This document shows, in pieces, positions 7,696 to 16,619 of a stretch of DNA of 24,683 nt; position 1 is the first letter of the stretch; each line of letters begins with the position of its first letter. The stretch spans positions 1-24,683 of the forward strand of contig JAUWZT010000015.1 of assembly GCA_030615145.1 (NCBI GenBank), written 5' to 3'. The DNA is from Promethearchaeota archaeon. GTDB taxonomy: Archaea; Asgardarchaeota; Lokiarchaeia; Sigyniarchaeales; SOKP01. A model generated the notes under the pieces. The model was not told the origin of the DNA, searched no databases, and worked only from the letters and a program-made list of their open reading frames with translations. The translations under genes were made by a program, and so were the position numbers.

Positions 7696-9141
7696 ATGCC
7701 TTTAAAAACCCCAGAACAGTATTTAGAAAGCATAAAACGACCTGTAAATTTGTATCTTTTTGGTGAAAAAGTCAAGGAATTTTGGAATCACCCTATTATA
7801 AGACCTTCAATCAATACGGTTATGAAGATTTACGAATTAGCTCAGTTGGGCGAGTATAAAGAGCTTATGACCGCCACATCACATTTAACAGGTGAAACTA
7901 TTAATAGATTTACACATATTCACCAATCTGTTGACGATTTAATTAAAAAGGTAAAGATGCAGAGGTTATTGGGTCAACAAACAGCATGTTGTTTCCAAAG
8001 GTGTGTAGGATTTGACACCGCTAACGCTTTATATAGCGTAACCTATGAAATGGACAAAAAAAATGGAACTGATTATCATAACCGCTTCAAAAAGTATTGG
8101 ACTGAAGTGCAATCTCAAGATTTGATGGTGGGCGGTGCCATGACAGATACCAAAGGAGATAGAAGTAAAAGACCTAAAGACCAACCTGATCCAGACGCTT
8201 TTTTACATGTTGTCGAGGAAATTGATGACGGAATAATTGTTCGTGGTGCAAAAATCCATCAAACGGGATATTTAAACTCACATAGAGCAATTATTATGCC
8301 TACTCTTTCTTTACGACCCGGTGAAGAACAGTACGCTGTAAGTTTTGGCGTTAATACTAATGAAAAGGGAATAACACTAGTATATGGAAGGCAGTCGTGT
8401 GACACAAGAAAAATGGAACCCGGTAAATTAGACATTGGAAACTTCAAGTATGGAGGCCAAGAAATATTTGTAATATTTGATAATGTTTTTATACCAAATG
8501 ATCAAATATTTATGAAGGGAGAAATAGAGTTTGCAGGTAATTTAGTTAATAGGTTTGCTGGTTTCCATCGACAGTCCTATGGTGGATGTAAAGTTGGTGT
8601 AGGCGATGTACTCATCGGTGCGTCATCGTTGATTACTGAATACAATGGAACGGAAAAGTCATCTCATATACGAGATAAACTTGTGGAAATGGTCCATTTA
8701 AACGAAACGCTATATAGTTGTGGTATTGCTTGCAGTTCATTAGGGTTCCAACGGGAAGCAGGAAATTATGAAATGGATATGCTTTTGGCAAATGTATGCA
8801 AACTAAATGTTACTCGATTTCCATATGAAATTGGACGGCTTGCTGAAGATTTAGCTGGGGGGCTAATCTGTACAATGCCCTCTGAAGCGGACTTTAAATC
8901 GGAGGAAATTGGGCGTTTAATTGAAAAATATCTTAATACATGTGAAGAAACAAGCGCTGAGGATAGATACAAAGTCCTAAGATTTATTGAAAATCTAACG
9001 ATGGGCGTGGCTTCTGTTAGTTATAGGACGGAATCAATGCACGGAGCAGGAAGTCCACAAGCGCAAAGGATTATGATATCAAGACAGGCTAATTTGGAAA
9101 ATAAGAAAGAGTTAATCAAAGATATTTTGGATATCGAATGA
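7696..9141 (+). CDS. abfD: 4-hydroxybutyryl-CoA dehydratase / vinylacetyl-CoA isomerase family flavoprotein
   Basis: A 481-residue member of the 4-hydroxyphenylacetate 3-hydroxylase/AbfD family, which dehydrates 4-hydroxybutyryl-CoA to crotonyl-CoA using FAD and a [4Fe-4S] cluster. The cluster ligands known from Clostridium AbfD (Cys99, Cys103, His292, Cys299) are matched by Cys99, Cys103, His291 and Cys298. Neighbouring catalytic-region residues Tyr295 and Lys299, the FAD motif MTDTKGDRSKRP (149-160), GAKIHQTG (184-191) and TESMHGAGSPQAQR (445-458, with Glu446) are also present. This pattern separates it from the FADH2 monooxygenase branch, which lacks the cluster. No CoA transferase or succinate semialdehyde gene is nearby, so the pathway (4-hydroxybutyrate or aminobutyrate fermentation, or a carbon fixation cycle) cannot be told here. 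The start ATG has no SD and is probably near-leaderless. Confidence 0.88.
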   Translation: MPLKTPEQYLESIKRPVNLYLFGEKVKEFWNHPIIRPSINTVMKIYELAQLGEYKELMTATSHLTGETINRFTHIHQSVDDLIKKVKMQRLLGQQTACCFQRCVGFDTANALYSVTYEMDKKNGTDYHNRFKKYWTEVQSQDLMVGGAMTDTKGDRSKRPKDQPDPDAFLHVVEEIDDGIIVRGAKIHQTGYLNSHRAIIMPTLSLRPGEEQYAVSFGVNTNEKGITLVYGRQSCDTRKMEPGKLDIGNFKYGGQEIFVIFDNVFIPNDQIFMKGEIEFAGNLVNRFAGFHRQSYGGCKVGVGDVLIGASSLITEYNGTEKSSHIRDKLVEMVHLNETLYSCGIACSSLGFQREAGNYEMDMLLANVCKLNVTRFPYEIGRLAEDLAGGLICTMPSEADFKSEEIGRLIEKYLNTCEETSAEDRYKVLRFIENLTMGVASVSYRTESMHGAGSPQAQRIMISRQANLENKKELIKDILDIE

Positions 9142-9249
9142 GATAACACTAATGGAATATAACATCTAAACCTATATATTGTTAGATATATTATTTTACT
9201 ATAATTTTTTATAAAATTAACTTAGTTCTAACTTAAATTTTAAAACTTT

Positions 9250-9254
9250 GGTGA
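9250..9254 (+). promoter_or_regulatory. Ribosome binding site GGTGA that sets the tldD start
   Basis: GGTGA spans the in-frame TTG (9248) and GTG (9251) candidates and is five bases before GTG 9260. The third candidate is therefore favoured as the initiation codon. Confidence 0.6.
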
Positions 9255-9259
9255 AATAT

Positions 9260-10642
9260 GTGAGTTACAAATCTTACGAAGAAATTTTTTCTGAATTTGA
9301 AGAAATAACAAACCACTATAATCGTAGCGATCAATATTTTGACATCTTATACGATTCGGTTTCGTCCACAACCATAGCAAAAACTCCCTCCTCAGAAAAC
9401 TTTTCAGTTAATACTAAAAAATCTGGCATCGTTGCTCGTACATTTTCAGGAATATGGAAAGAAGTAGCAATTGAAGAGAGTTCTGATATAGGCGTTATTA
9501 AAAATAAGATCCCAAAATTGACTAAAAAGGGAGATGCAATAGCTGAATTCGAAGGTTGGGAATTAAACAAAGAGATTAAGCCTAAAATCGATCCTTCGAA
9601 CATACCTATAGAGGATAAAATCAAGAAAGTAAGGGAAATTTATGATTATATCAAGAATTACGACGAGAGAATTATAAATGTTCAAGCAAAGTACATGGAA
9701 CTCTTAATTGAGCGAATTTTCGTCAATAATGAAGGATGTAAATTGAGACAAGTAATTCCGCGCATGCGAATTATGGTTGTACCTATTGCTAAAGAAGGAT
9801 CTGTTGTTGATTATGATTATTCGGTTATTACTGGAGAGATTGGATATGAAATTTTTGATTTATTTGATCATGAATTATTAGAAAAAACGGTTAAAAACTC
9901 TCTTGAAATGTTGAAAGCTGAATTACCCCCAGCAGGAAGACGAACAATTATTTTAGACTCCCAGATGGCGGGATTGATTGCTCATGAAAGCTTTGGACAT
10001 GGTTTGGAAGCAGATCAAATATTAAGAGATCGAAGCTATTTAAAACAACACTTAAATAAGCAAGTTGCTTCCGATATCTGCACGATCTACGACACACCCT
10101 CGTTAGAGAAAAAATTAGGTTCTTACTTTTTTGATGACGAAGGAATAGAAGCCGGAAACAATGTTTTAATAGAAAATGGAATATTGAAAAATTTCATATA
10201 TGACAGGAGATCTGCCTCAGAATTAAGTGCTATCCCTCAAGGAAATGGAAGACGAGAAAGTTTCGCCCATCCTATTAATGTTAGAATGTCAAATACTTAT
10301 TTCGGTTCTGGTGATTATGATCTGAATGAAATGATCTCAGAAATCAACGAAGGAATAATGTTGGTTCATGGGTTTTTTGGAATGGAAGACCCTTTAGGCG
10401 GAGGCATGCAATGCACATCAAAGAAAGCGTATCTAATTGAAAATGGGGAAAAAACAAAAATTTTGAAGGCTACAGCTCTAAGCGGAGATGTTCTTGAATT
10501 ATTAAAGAATATCGATGCTGTAAGTAAGGACCCTACGAAACTTGATGGCGGGACATGTGGAAAAGGTAGTGAAGACTTCGTTCCCGTTACTTCTGGTGGT
10601 AGTTATATTAGAGTTAAAAACGCATTGGTGAGTCCGGGGTGA
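9260..10642 (+). CDS. tldD: TldD-family zinc metalloprotease
   Basis: Catalytic subunit of a TldD/TldE-type protease, which degrades unfolded or modified peptides in the cytoplasm. The zinc motif HESFGH is at residues 242-247 counting from GTG 9260 (His242, Glu243, His247). The downstream metal-ligand cysteine is probably in the glycine-rich 'GGGMQCTSKKAYLIENG'. Family blocks such as GRRTIILDSQMAGLIA and 'DGGTCGKGSEDFVPVTSGG' are present. The frame extends to TTG 9248, but the GGTGA placement supports GTG 9260 and a 460-residue protein. The stop TGA is part of the GGGGTGA site of the next gene, so the two are translationally coupled, and the pair forms an operon. Confidence 0.92.
   Translation: MSYKSYEEIFSEFEEITNHYNRSDQYFDILYDSVSSTTIAKTPSSENFSVNTKKSGIVARTFSGIWKEVAIEESSDIGVIKNKIPKLTKKGDAIAEFEGWELNKEIKPKIDPSNIPIEDKIKKVREIYDYIKNYDERIINVQAKYMELLIERIFVNNEGCKLRQVIPRMRIMVVPIAKEGSVVDYDYSVITGEIGYEIFDLFDHELLEKTVKNSLEMLKAELPPAGRRTIILDSQMAGLIAHESFGHGLEADQILRDRSYLKQHLNKQVASDICTIYDTPSLEKKLGSYFFDDEGIEAGNNVLIENGILKNFIYDRRSASELSAIPQGNGRRESFAHPINVRMSNTYFGSGDYDLNEMISEINEGIMLVHGFFGMEDPLGGGMQCTSKKAYLIENGEKTKILKATALSGDVLELLKNIDAVSKDPTKLDGGTCGKGSEDFVPVTSGGSYIRVKNALVSPG
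10638..10642 (+). promoter_or_regulatory. Ribosome binding site of the TldE/PmbA gene overlapping the tldD stop
   Basis: GGTGA (within GGGGTGA) contains the tldD stop codon TGA and lies eight bases before ATG 10651. The longer GTG start at 10639 would fall inside the site, so ATG 10651 is chosen. Confidence 0.6.
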
Positions 10643-10650
10643 GAGAAGAA

Positions 10651-11979
10651 ATGTCAAACGAAAAATTAGATTTAATTGAAAAAGGATTGAACTCAAAGAA
10701 CATCGAAGAATACGAGATATATCTTGTGGAAAAGAATATCTACGAGACTATTTTCTTAAAGAATCAAGCAGATAATGAGCGAGAAATAAGAGATTTTGAA
10801 TATTTTATACGGATTCTTTCTCAAAAAAAAGATGAAACTGGTATAGGTGTAATTAAGGGAAATTCTCTGGATGAAGGACAAATTGATAAAAATATTGATA
10901 TTTGTGCTACATTATCAAAATTTAATTCAAGTACCAAGTATTTTTTTCCAGGAAAGACACAGATATCAGACCTGAATACGGCAGATAAAAAAATCTTAGA
11001 AGATCCCATAGCAATTAAGAAAGATTTAGCAGAGGAGTTAATATCAGAGGCTTCCCAGCAAAAAGATGTAAAGACTACTTTTGGACGCTTTAGAATTCAT
11101 AGTTATCATAGCTTCTTGAGGAATAGTAATGCCTTGAATTTAGATTCTAAGAAAACATTCTTCTTTATTGAATTTGCGTTAAAAGCACAAGAAAATGGGA
11201 AGTTATCTGAGTTTTGGGAAGATGGATATTATAAAGAGAAAGAACATTTAAAATTTAACGAAAGAGTAAACAATTGGGCAAAAAGAGCCAAAGATACATT
11301 AAGAGCAAAAGAACCTAAACCAGCCAATAACGCTATTGTAATATTTTCACCATCCGTCTTAAGAGAGGCGATTAATCCCGTGATTGGATTCCATGCGCTC
11401 GCTGAAGCTCATTTTGAAAAAGTTTCTCGCTATAATATTGGAGACAAAGTTGCAAGCGATAACATCACATTAATCGACGATGGGTTGTTAGAAGGAGGTC
11501 TTAGTTCTAATTCATGGGACTCAGAAGGAAACCCTCGACAGAAAACAGAAGTCTTGAAGAACGGAGTTTTTCGAAACAGGTTGTACGATCAGAAATACGC
11601 AATTTTAGACGATGTGCAATCAACAGGAAATGCCAAAAGAGCAGAAAGTGGCACGGTAGTTAATCGCATCAGTAATTTAACAGTATTACCAGGAGATATT
11701 TCCTTAGAGGAGATGATTTCAAATGTTAAGGAGGGGTATTACATCGAACAGTTTTCTTGGCTACATCCGGACAATATATCAGGTAATTTTGGAGCGGAAA
11801 TTAGAAATGGATATTACATTAAAAACGGCGAGTTTCAAAACCCAATTAAACTTGGAAATGTTAGTGGCAATGTACTTGAAATGGTAAAAAATTGCTTATA
11901 CATATCTAAAGAGCGAGAGTTTTCCGAAAATGTTCTCTTCCCATATATGGCGTTTAATAATTTGAATGTTTCTTCTTAA
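10651..11979 (+). CDS. pmbA: TldE/PmbA-type non-catalytic partner of TldD
   Basis: A 442-residue TldD/PmbA family protein that lacks the HExxxH zinc motif. The equivalent region reads VIGFHALAEAHFEKVSRY, so it is the TldE/PmbA-like subunit that pairs with TldD to form the active protease. The C-terminal fold is recognisable in 'KVASDNITLIDDG', 'DSEGNPRQKTEVLKNGVFRN' and 'GTVVNRISNLTVLPGD'. It is coupled to tldD by a shared stop/SD. In other systems TldD/E acts on peptide toxins or modified peptide precursors; no such precursor gene is seen here, so a general peptidase role is assumed. Confidence 0.88.
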   Translation: MSNEKLDLIEKGLNSKNIEEYEIYLVEKNIYETIFLKNQADNEREIRDFEYFIRILSQKKDETGIGVIKGNSLDEGQIDKNIDICATLSKFNSSTKYFFPGKTQISDLNTADKKILEDPIAIKKDLAEELISEASQQKDVKTTFGRFRIHSYHSFLRNSNALNLDSKKTFFFIEFALKAQENGKLSEFWEDGYYKEKEHLKFNERVNNWAKRAKDTLRAKEPKPANNAIVIFSPSVLREAINPVIGFHALAEAHFEKVSRYNIGDKVASDNITLIDDGLLEGGLSSNSWDSEGNPRQKTEVLKNGVFRNRLYDQKYAILDDVQSTGNAKRAESGTVVNRISNLTVLPGDISLEEMISNVKEGYYIEQFSWLHPDNISGNFGAEIRNGYYIKNGEFQNPIKLGNVSGNVLEMVKNCLYISKEREFSENVLFPYMAFNNLNVSS

Positions 11980-11989
11980 TTCTTCTTAA

Positions 11990-12020
11990 AAACAAAAAAA
12001 TAAAATTTTTATTATTACTT
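11990..12020. terminator. Bidirectional T-rich terminator between convergent pmbA and the amidohydrolase
   Basis: A7-T-A4-T5 followed by ATTATTAC and T7 gives U-tracts on both strands between two convergent stops. It resembles the 5165-5187 element, which also holds TAAAATTTTTATTAT. Confidence 0.45.
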
Positions 12021-12023
12021 TTT

Positions 12024-12926
12024 TTATAATCCCAGCACTTTAGCAGCATTTATTCCAAGAATTTTGTCTTTGTCTTCTTCAGTAAAGTCCGTTAATCCCA
12101 TTAGTTTGAGAGCAGGAGGCATCTTTAATTTTCTAATGCCTTTTACCCAATCTTTAAGAGATAAGAACGAAACAAAAAGAGGCCAATCTGAACCGAAAAG
12201 TATCTTATCAATACCACACGCTGATTTCGCTTGAAAAAGCGTTTGAATAAAGGCGGCAGGAACCCTTTTTAAGACAGGTTCCCAAGCAGAGATGTCAAGA
12301 TAAACGTTAAAATTCTTGCTAGCAATCGATATAGCTTGATTTGTAAAAGGGTCTCCCATATGAGCCATAATTATTTTCATATCGGGAAAATCTATAGCAA
12401 CTCTATCAACATAAATTGGTTGGCAATATTTTATGTATGTACCTGGCGGTCCTGACCCTGTATGCATCAGAACAGGAATCTCCAATTCTTGTACGCGTTT
12501 ATAAAAGGGATAGAATTCTAGATCGTCTGGATAGAATCCAGTTAATGGCCAAAGTTTTAGACCTTTCAATCCCAATTCTTCTATGCACCTTTCAAGTTCT
12601 TGAATAGCTTCTTTACCTCTTCTAGGATCAATTCCAGCAAATCCTATAAATTTATCGGGATATTCATTAACGATATTTGCAACGTAATCATTGTAATCTT
12701 TATAAGTTAAATTAGCTGTAAAAGCAATATGACCATCTAATGCTAGTAAAACCGTTTTATCAATTCCAGCTTCTTCCATCTCTCTAATTAATCTTTCTAC
12801 TGATCCATCATGTAACGTTGAAGGATCTGATAAACCCATTTGCTTAGCTCCGTCATCAATTAACTTCCCAAAACTTCCACTAATGATGGATTTATCCCAA
12901 ATATGGCAATGTATATCTATAATCAA
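12024..12926 (-). CDS. Amidohydrolase-2 family metal-dependent hydrolase
   Basis: A 300-residue TIM-barrel hydrolase of the amidohydrolase_2 (ACMSD-like) family, which hydrolyses or decarboxylates small molecules with one bound metal. Visible ligand positions are His6 and His8 (DIHCHIWD), His155 (PVLMHTGSG), His189 (IIMAHMGDP) and Asp247 (ILFGSDWPLF). The start is TTG 12926, the only near candidate that keeps the DIHCH motif; AGGT lies upstream. It follows the D-aminoacylase gene by 88 bases on the same strand and is probably co-transcribed, which suggests a role in breaking down an amino-acid derivative. An A/T-rich TATA-like stretch in the gap (about 12995-13005) could give it a second promoter. 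The true substrate cannot be read from sequence. Confidence 0.82.
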   Translation of the reverse strand: MIIDIHCHIWDKSIISGSFGKLIDDGAKQMGLSDPSTLHDGSVERLIREMEEAGIDKTVLLALDGHIAFTANLTYKDYNDYVANIVNEYPDKFIGFAGIDPRRGKEAIQELERCIEELGLKGLKLWPLTGFYPDDLEFYPFYKRVQELEIPVLMHTGSGPPGTYIKYCQPIYVDRVAIDFPDMKIIMAHMGDPFTNQAISIASKNFNVYLDISAWEPVLKRVPAAFIQTLFQAKSACGIDKILFGSDWPLFVSFLSLKDWVKGIRKLKMPPALKLMGLTDFTEEDKDKILGINAAKVLGL

Positions 12927-13014
12927 TTTATTTTACCTATTTACTATTTATTAGTGTAATTTTTTTTTTTTATAAACATGGGTAAAAACAACTATCTTTT
13001 TATAACCTCTATTT

Positions 13015-14814
13015 TCATTTGAAATCTGAGTTATGTTTTAAAACCTCACCTGCTTTTATTCCAGTGTGCTGTTTATCCTTATAAGATATTTGCCCATTAA
13101 CTAAAACATATTCGATACCATTAGGTGCTTGGCGACTATTCATGATATCTCCTGTCATTTTTATCTTTTCATAATCAAAGACTAATATATCAGCATAATA
13201 ATTTGGTTTCAATACTCCCCTCTTTTTAATACCAAATCTTTCGGCAACAAAAGATGTTGCTTTCCTTATGGCATTTTCGAGGGTGAGTGCTCCTTTATCT
13301 CTAACAAATCGTCCAATATAATTTGCATACATTCCATAAGCATGGGGTATGTATACATAATTTAAAAATTCCTCAGGGATTTCAGTTCCTACCTTTTTTA
13401 AATTTTCAATAGGAAAATCTAAAGTAGGAAGAACCGCCATATCAGTACAAGGCATGCAACGAGGATGATTGAGATAAATTGGCAGAGTATTATAGTTCAC
13501 AGCTCTATCGTCGTCAAAATGTAGCCAATCTACGTCGGGATCCTCAATAATGATATCAAAAATCAAATCAAGTGGTTCCTTATTTAATTGAATGGCAAGA
13601 TCTCCTATAATTTTATCATCATAAGTGCCATTTTTACAAGTTAGTATCTTAAATCTATTCATCCAATAAGGATCGCTTTTAGTATTACTTCCTATGTTAA
13701 GATATCCCTCCCTTTGCAATTTTTTTATCTTTCCTCTGAAGACTTGATTTTTTAGTTTTTCAGTAAATTCCTGTTTACTAAATTCACGAAGCCACCGTAA
13801 TTTTTGTTGCCCCGATAATATAAACGCATTTACGATTGGATTTCGACGGTAAACACTGGTATCAGAAACAATTATATCAAATGTGACATCAATTCCTTCC
13901 TTATTGGCATTATCGATAAGCCATAATGAGGCTTTTGCAGTAGCTTCATCAAGAAATTCGGGATGGGGCTGTTGGACAAGATACATGGTATGGAAATGAG
14001 ATATTTGAACTGGAATATTAGCCTTTTTTCCTACTTTAAAAGCTTCCATCAAACCTTGATATTTTCCAACCCAAGCCTCTTCTATCTCTCCGTGAAACAC
14101 ACCTGGACCGTAAAGATCGGGATCATTTGTTGCCCATTGACTTGCACAATGTCTTATATGAGATGTGTAGATTCCTCCATGTTTTTTCGCTACTTTTGCT
14201 AATTCAATTACTTCTTCTGTATTACAATATTCTGATGGATCATAATCCAAGCCGGTTGAAAATCCAAAGGCACCACTTTTCATTCCTTCATCAACGAGTT
14301 CTTTCATGGCTTCAATTTCTTCTGGTGTTGCCAGCCTTTTGAAATCTTCTCCCATAACTGCACTTCTTATTGTGTTATGTCCAACGAGAGGCACATAATT
14401 TATAGATATTCCCCTTCTTTCAACCTTTTTTAACCACTTTCCAAAACTAATATCTTTTTTAGAACCAGTTGGTTGTAAGCCTTCAAAGCTTATATTTCCT
14501 TCTTTGGGCTTTGCTGACGTTGCTTTTATTGGTGCCTGAGATAACCCACAATTCCCTCCAATTGCGGTAGTAATACCTTGCATTACATAATTATGACATA
14601 ATGGAAGTATTGAAAATGTCATATCTGGATGAGAGTGAGGATCAATAAAACCTGGACATGTTGTGAGATTAGTTCCATCTATCATAATTTCAGCAGAACC
14701 CTTAATTTCTCCAATTTCAATTATTTTTGATCCATTTATTGCAATATCCCCTAAATATGCTGGATCCCCCGAACCATCAACAATATTTGTATTCTTTATT
14801 ATTATATCAAACAT
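13015..14814 (-). CDS. N-acyl-D-amino-acid deacylase family protein (D-aminoacylase)
   Basis: A 599-residue amidohydrolase of the D-aminoacylase family, which removes N-acyl groups from D-amino acids; related enzymes act on N-acyl-D-glutamate or aspartate. The metal site is visible: His60 and His62 (GFIDPHSHPD), Cys89 in the diagnostic GGNCGLSQAP loop, His219 (YTSHIRH) and His273 (VQISHFHT). The candidate catalytic Asp lies in 'MPCTDMAVLPT'. The C-terminus ends in the usual 'GVLKPNYYADILVFD' composite-domain return. It is about 100 residues longer than bacterial D-aminoacylases, in the range of archaeal homologues. It starts a minus-strand operon with the amidohydrolase and faces the MFS gene across a control region shared with the HxlR locus. 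There is no SD; a TTTATATA box (14868-14875) gives a leader of about 25-30 bases. Confidence 0.88.
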   Translation of the reverse strand: MFDIIIKNTNIVDGSGDPAYLGDIAINGSKIIEIGEIKGSAEIMIDGTNLTTCPGFIDPHSHPDMTFSILPLCHNYVMQGITTAIGGNCGLSQAPIKATSAKPKEGNISFEGLQPTGSKKDISFGKWLKKVERRGISINYVPLVGHNTIRSAVMGEDFKRLATPEEIEAMKELVDEGMKSGAFGFSTGLDYDPSEYCNTEEVIELAKVAKKHGGIYTSHIRHCASQWATNDPDLYGPGVFHGEIEEAWVGKYQGLMEAFKVGKKANIPVQISHFHTMYLVQQPHPEFLDEATAKASLWLIDNANKEGIDVTFDIIVSDTSVYRRNPIVNAFILSGQQKLRWLREFSKQEFTEKLKNQVFRGKIKKLQREGYLNIGSNTKSDPYWMNRFKILTCKNGTYDDKIIGDLAIQLNKEPLDLIFDIIIEDPDVDWLHFDDDRAVNYNTLPIYLNHPRCMPCTDMAVLPTLDFPIENLKKVGTEIPEEFLNYVYIPHAYGMYANYIGRFVRDKGALTLENAIRKATSFVAERFGIKKRGVLKPNYYADILVFDYEKIKMTGDIMNSRQAPNGIEYVLVNGQISYKDKQHTGIKAGEVLKHNSDFK

Positions 14815-14867
14815 TTTTTTTCGTTCAAACCGTATTAAATTAAGTGTTATTTTAATTTGTAAGGTAA

Positions 14868-14875
14868 TATATAAA
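14868..14875 (-). promoter_or_regulatory. TATA box (TTTATATA) of the D-aminoacylase operon
   Basis: A canonical archaeal box on the minus strand, about 53 bases before the start codon. It lies between the duplicated control block and the gene, outside the part shared with the second locus. Confidence 0.5.
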
Positions 14876-14886
14876 AAATTAATTAG

Positions 14887-14989
14887 AAATCACAATATCA
14901 GTGTAAAATTTAATACTTACAGTAAAAATAATATCTTTCATATTTATTAAGAATAAATCCTATTGAATGTTGAATTTCGTTCTTAAATT
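14887..14989. repeat. Duplicated divergent control region, copy 1
   Basis: This 103-base segment is repeated in direct orientation at 17072-17175. By eye there are five substitutions and one single-base indel, about 94% identity. It lies between the divergent D-aminoacylase (-) and MFS (+) genes. The other copy also lies between divergent genes, one of them a regulator. No coding potential or terminal inverted repeats are seen, so a shared operator/promoter is more likely than a mobile element. Confidence 0.85.
14900..14923. promoter_or_regulatory. Putative HxlR operator (dyad), copy 1
   Basis: AGTGTAA (14900-14906) and TTACAGT (14917-14923) form a 7-base dyad with one mismatch and perfect TGTAA/TTACA cores ten bases apart. 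The size and symmetry suit a dimeric winged-helix repressor. The identical dyad occurs at 17085-17108 next to the HxlR gene. Confidence 0.5.
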
Positions 14990-15112
14990 TTAAGAGTAAT
15001 AAAAATATTTAATGATGTTTATCAAAAAGTATACAAAAACATACAAAATTGTTTTTTAAGAAATTGAAAAACTGAATTGGATCAAAGTAAAATAAAAAAA
15101 GAGATAGTTAAT

Positions 15113-16525
15113 ATGAAAAATGAAAAACCGAGTCAAAACACATCTATAAAAAAATATTCACTTTGGGTATTAATTTCATTTCAATTCGGATCACTTGTTT
15201 CGAATATGGTCGGGTATACTTTTATAGCGCAAATGCAATATTACTATGAAACTGTTGTACTTATAGATATTGGGCTATATACTTTAGCTTTTTTAATCTA
15301 CACTGTCTGGAACATGATCAATGATCCTCTTATCGGGTATCTATGTGATCGGTCTACAAGATGGACGAAAAAATGGGGTAAGCGTTTTCCGTTTATAATC
15401 TTTTTTGGAATAACTTGGAGCATTAGTTTCGCTCTCGTGTTTATGACTCCTTCTACGGCAACAATCGGACAATTAGGAGTTTTCTTTTGGCTTTTGATTG
15501 CGATAATTCTTTATGATACATTAGGTTCTGGTTGGGGTGTAAATTATTTAGGACTTTTTCCAGATAAATTTCGTGATGACAAACAACGCAAGAAATCCGG
15601 TGCAATTATGGCTACTTTGGCTACCATAGGTCTAATGATTGGCGCTATTATGCCAGCAATAGTCGTCCCATTATTTGGGGACGAGATGGGATATGGTCTT
15701 ATGGCAGTAATTATGAGCATTATCGGTATAATCTTTATGTTAGGGACCATTCCTGGTATTCGTGAAGATGTAGAAATGCGTGAGCGACGATCATTACTTG
15801 ATGAAAAAAAACGAACTAGTTTCTTTAAAGGTTTAAAACAAGCTTTGAAACATAAAAATTTCATCATATACATAATTTATAGCCTTTTATACGCCCTTTT
15901 TTTTTCCGTTGCCGTAGCTTCAATACCCTTTTGGGTAGGTGATATGCTTGGGTTACCTAAAACCTGGGAAATGTTAATGATGGCAGGAATAATACTCGCT
16001 CAACCCCTAACTGCACCTATTTGGTACAAAATTGCCTTAAAAATCGGATCCAAATATGGATTAATAATTGGAAACACAATGATGGGTTTGGGATTAATTC
16101 CACTTTTATTCGTTCCAAATGGTCCTAGTGGTGCACTATTAACAGTAATTTCAATGGTCTTGGTTGGAATAGGGGGTGGTGGTAGGATAATGGTGGTTTA
16201 TCCAATTTGGAGTGATGTCATTGATGAAGCAACAGTTAACAATGAGAAACGAGAAGAAGGATTGTATCAGGGGATAAATACCTTCATTACTCGTTTATCT
16301 ATAGCCGGACAGGTTGTAATTTTCTTTTTAGTTCGTATCTTAAGTGGATATACTGCTGGATCATCTTCGCAAAGCACTGAAGCTCTTTTTGGACTTCGAG
16401 TGCAAACAGTAATAATTCCTTTGATTATTATGCTCCTCGCGTCTTTTATTTTTTGGAAATGGTACGATCTCACACCAGATAAAGTGAAGGAAATAAAGGT
16501 AGAATTAGTGAAAAAGAAGTTATAA
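15113..16525 (+). CDS. MFS transporter, glycoside-pentoside-hexuronide (GPH) cation symporter family
   Basis: A twelve-helix membrane transporter of 470 residues, MFS_2/GPH type. The family signature NDPLIGYLCDRSTRWTKKWGKRFPFI lies in the loop after transmembrane segment 2. The central cytoplasmic loop is rich in charged residues (REDVEMRERRSLLDEKKRTS). The GPH family mostly moves sugars with Na+ or H+. In this amino-acid-centred cluster the cargo may instead be an acylated amino acid or peptide derivative, which is inference. The frame is open from a TTG at 15077 (482 residues), but ATG 15113 is preferred because it starts just before the conserved region and GAGAT lies upstream. It shares the duplicated control region with the divergent D-aminoacylase gene. 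Confidence 0.88.
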   Translation: MKNEKPSQNTSIKKYSLWVLISFQFGSLVSNMVGYTFIAQMQYYYETVVLIDIGLYTLAFLIYTVWNMINDPLIGYLCDRSTRWTKKWGKRFPFIIFFGITWSISFALVFMTPSTATIGQLGVFFWLLIAIILYDTLGSGWGVNYLGLFPDKFRDDKQRKKSGAIMATLATIGLMIGAIMPAIVVPLFGDEMGYGLMAVIMSIIGIIFMLGTIPGIREDVEMRERRSLLDEKKRTSFFKGLKQALKHKNFIIYIIYSLLYALFFSVAVASIPFWVGDMLGLPKTWEMLMMAGIILAQPLTAPIWYKIALKIGSKYGLIIGNTMMGLGLIPLLFVPNGPSGALLTVISMVLVGIGGGGRIMVVYPIWSDVIDEATVNNEKREEGLYQGINTFITRLSIAGQVVIFFLVRILSGYTAGSSSQSTEALFGLRVQTVIIPLIIMLLASFIFWKWYDLTPDKVKEIKVELVKKKL

Positions 16526-16561
16526 AATACTATATTAATTTTTTAACTCTATTGGTTTCTG

Positions 16562-16584
16562 ATATAATTGTTTAATAATTATAT
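16562..16584. terminator. Hairpin terminator between convergent MFS and HxlR genes
   Basis: ATATAATT (16562-16569) and AATTATAT (16577-16584) form a perfect 8-base stem with a 7-base loop. A T7 run follows at 16597-16603 on the plus strand. It sits 37 bases after the MFS stop. Confidence 0.5.
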
Positions 16585-16619
16585 TAAAGATAAGGCTTTT
16601 TTTAAGAAATATTAATATT

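Noticed and set aside
10639..10653. GTG 10639 as start of the PmbA-like gene
   Set aside because: It would lie inside its own SD site; ATG 10651 is correctly spaced.
15544..15873. Minus-strand reading frame of 109 codons inside the MFS gene, and similar opposite-strand frames elsewhere
   Set aside because: These run antisense to clearly recognised genes, show low-complexity translations and have no SD or family motifs.
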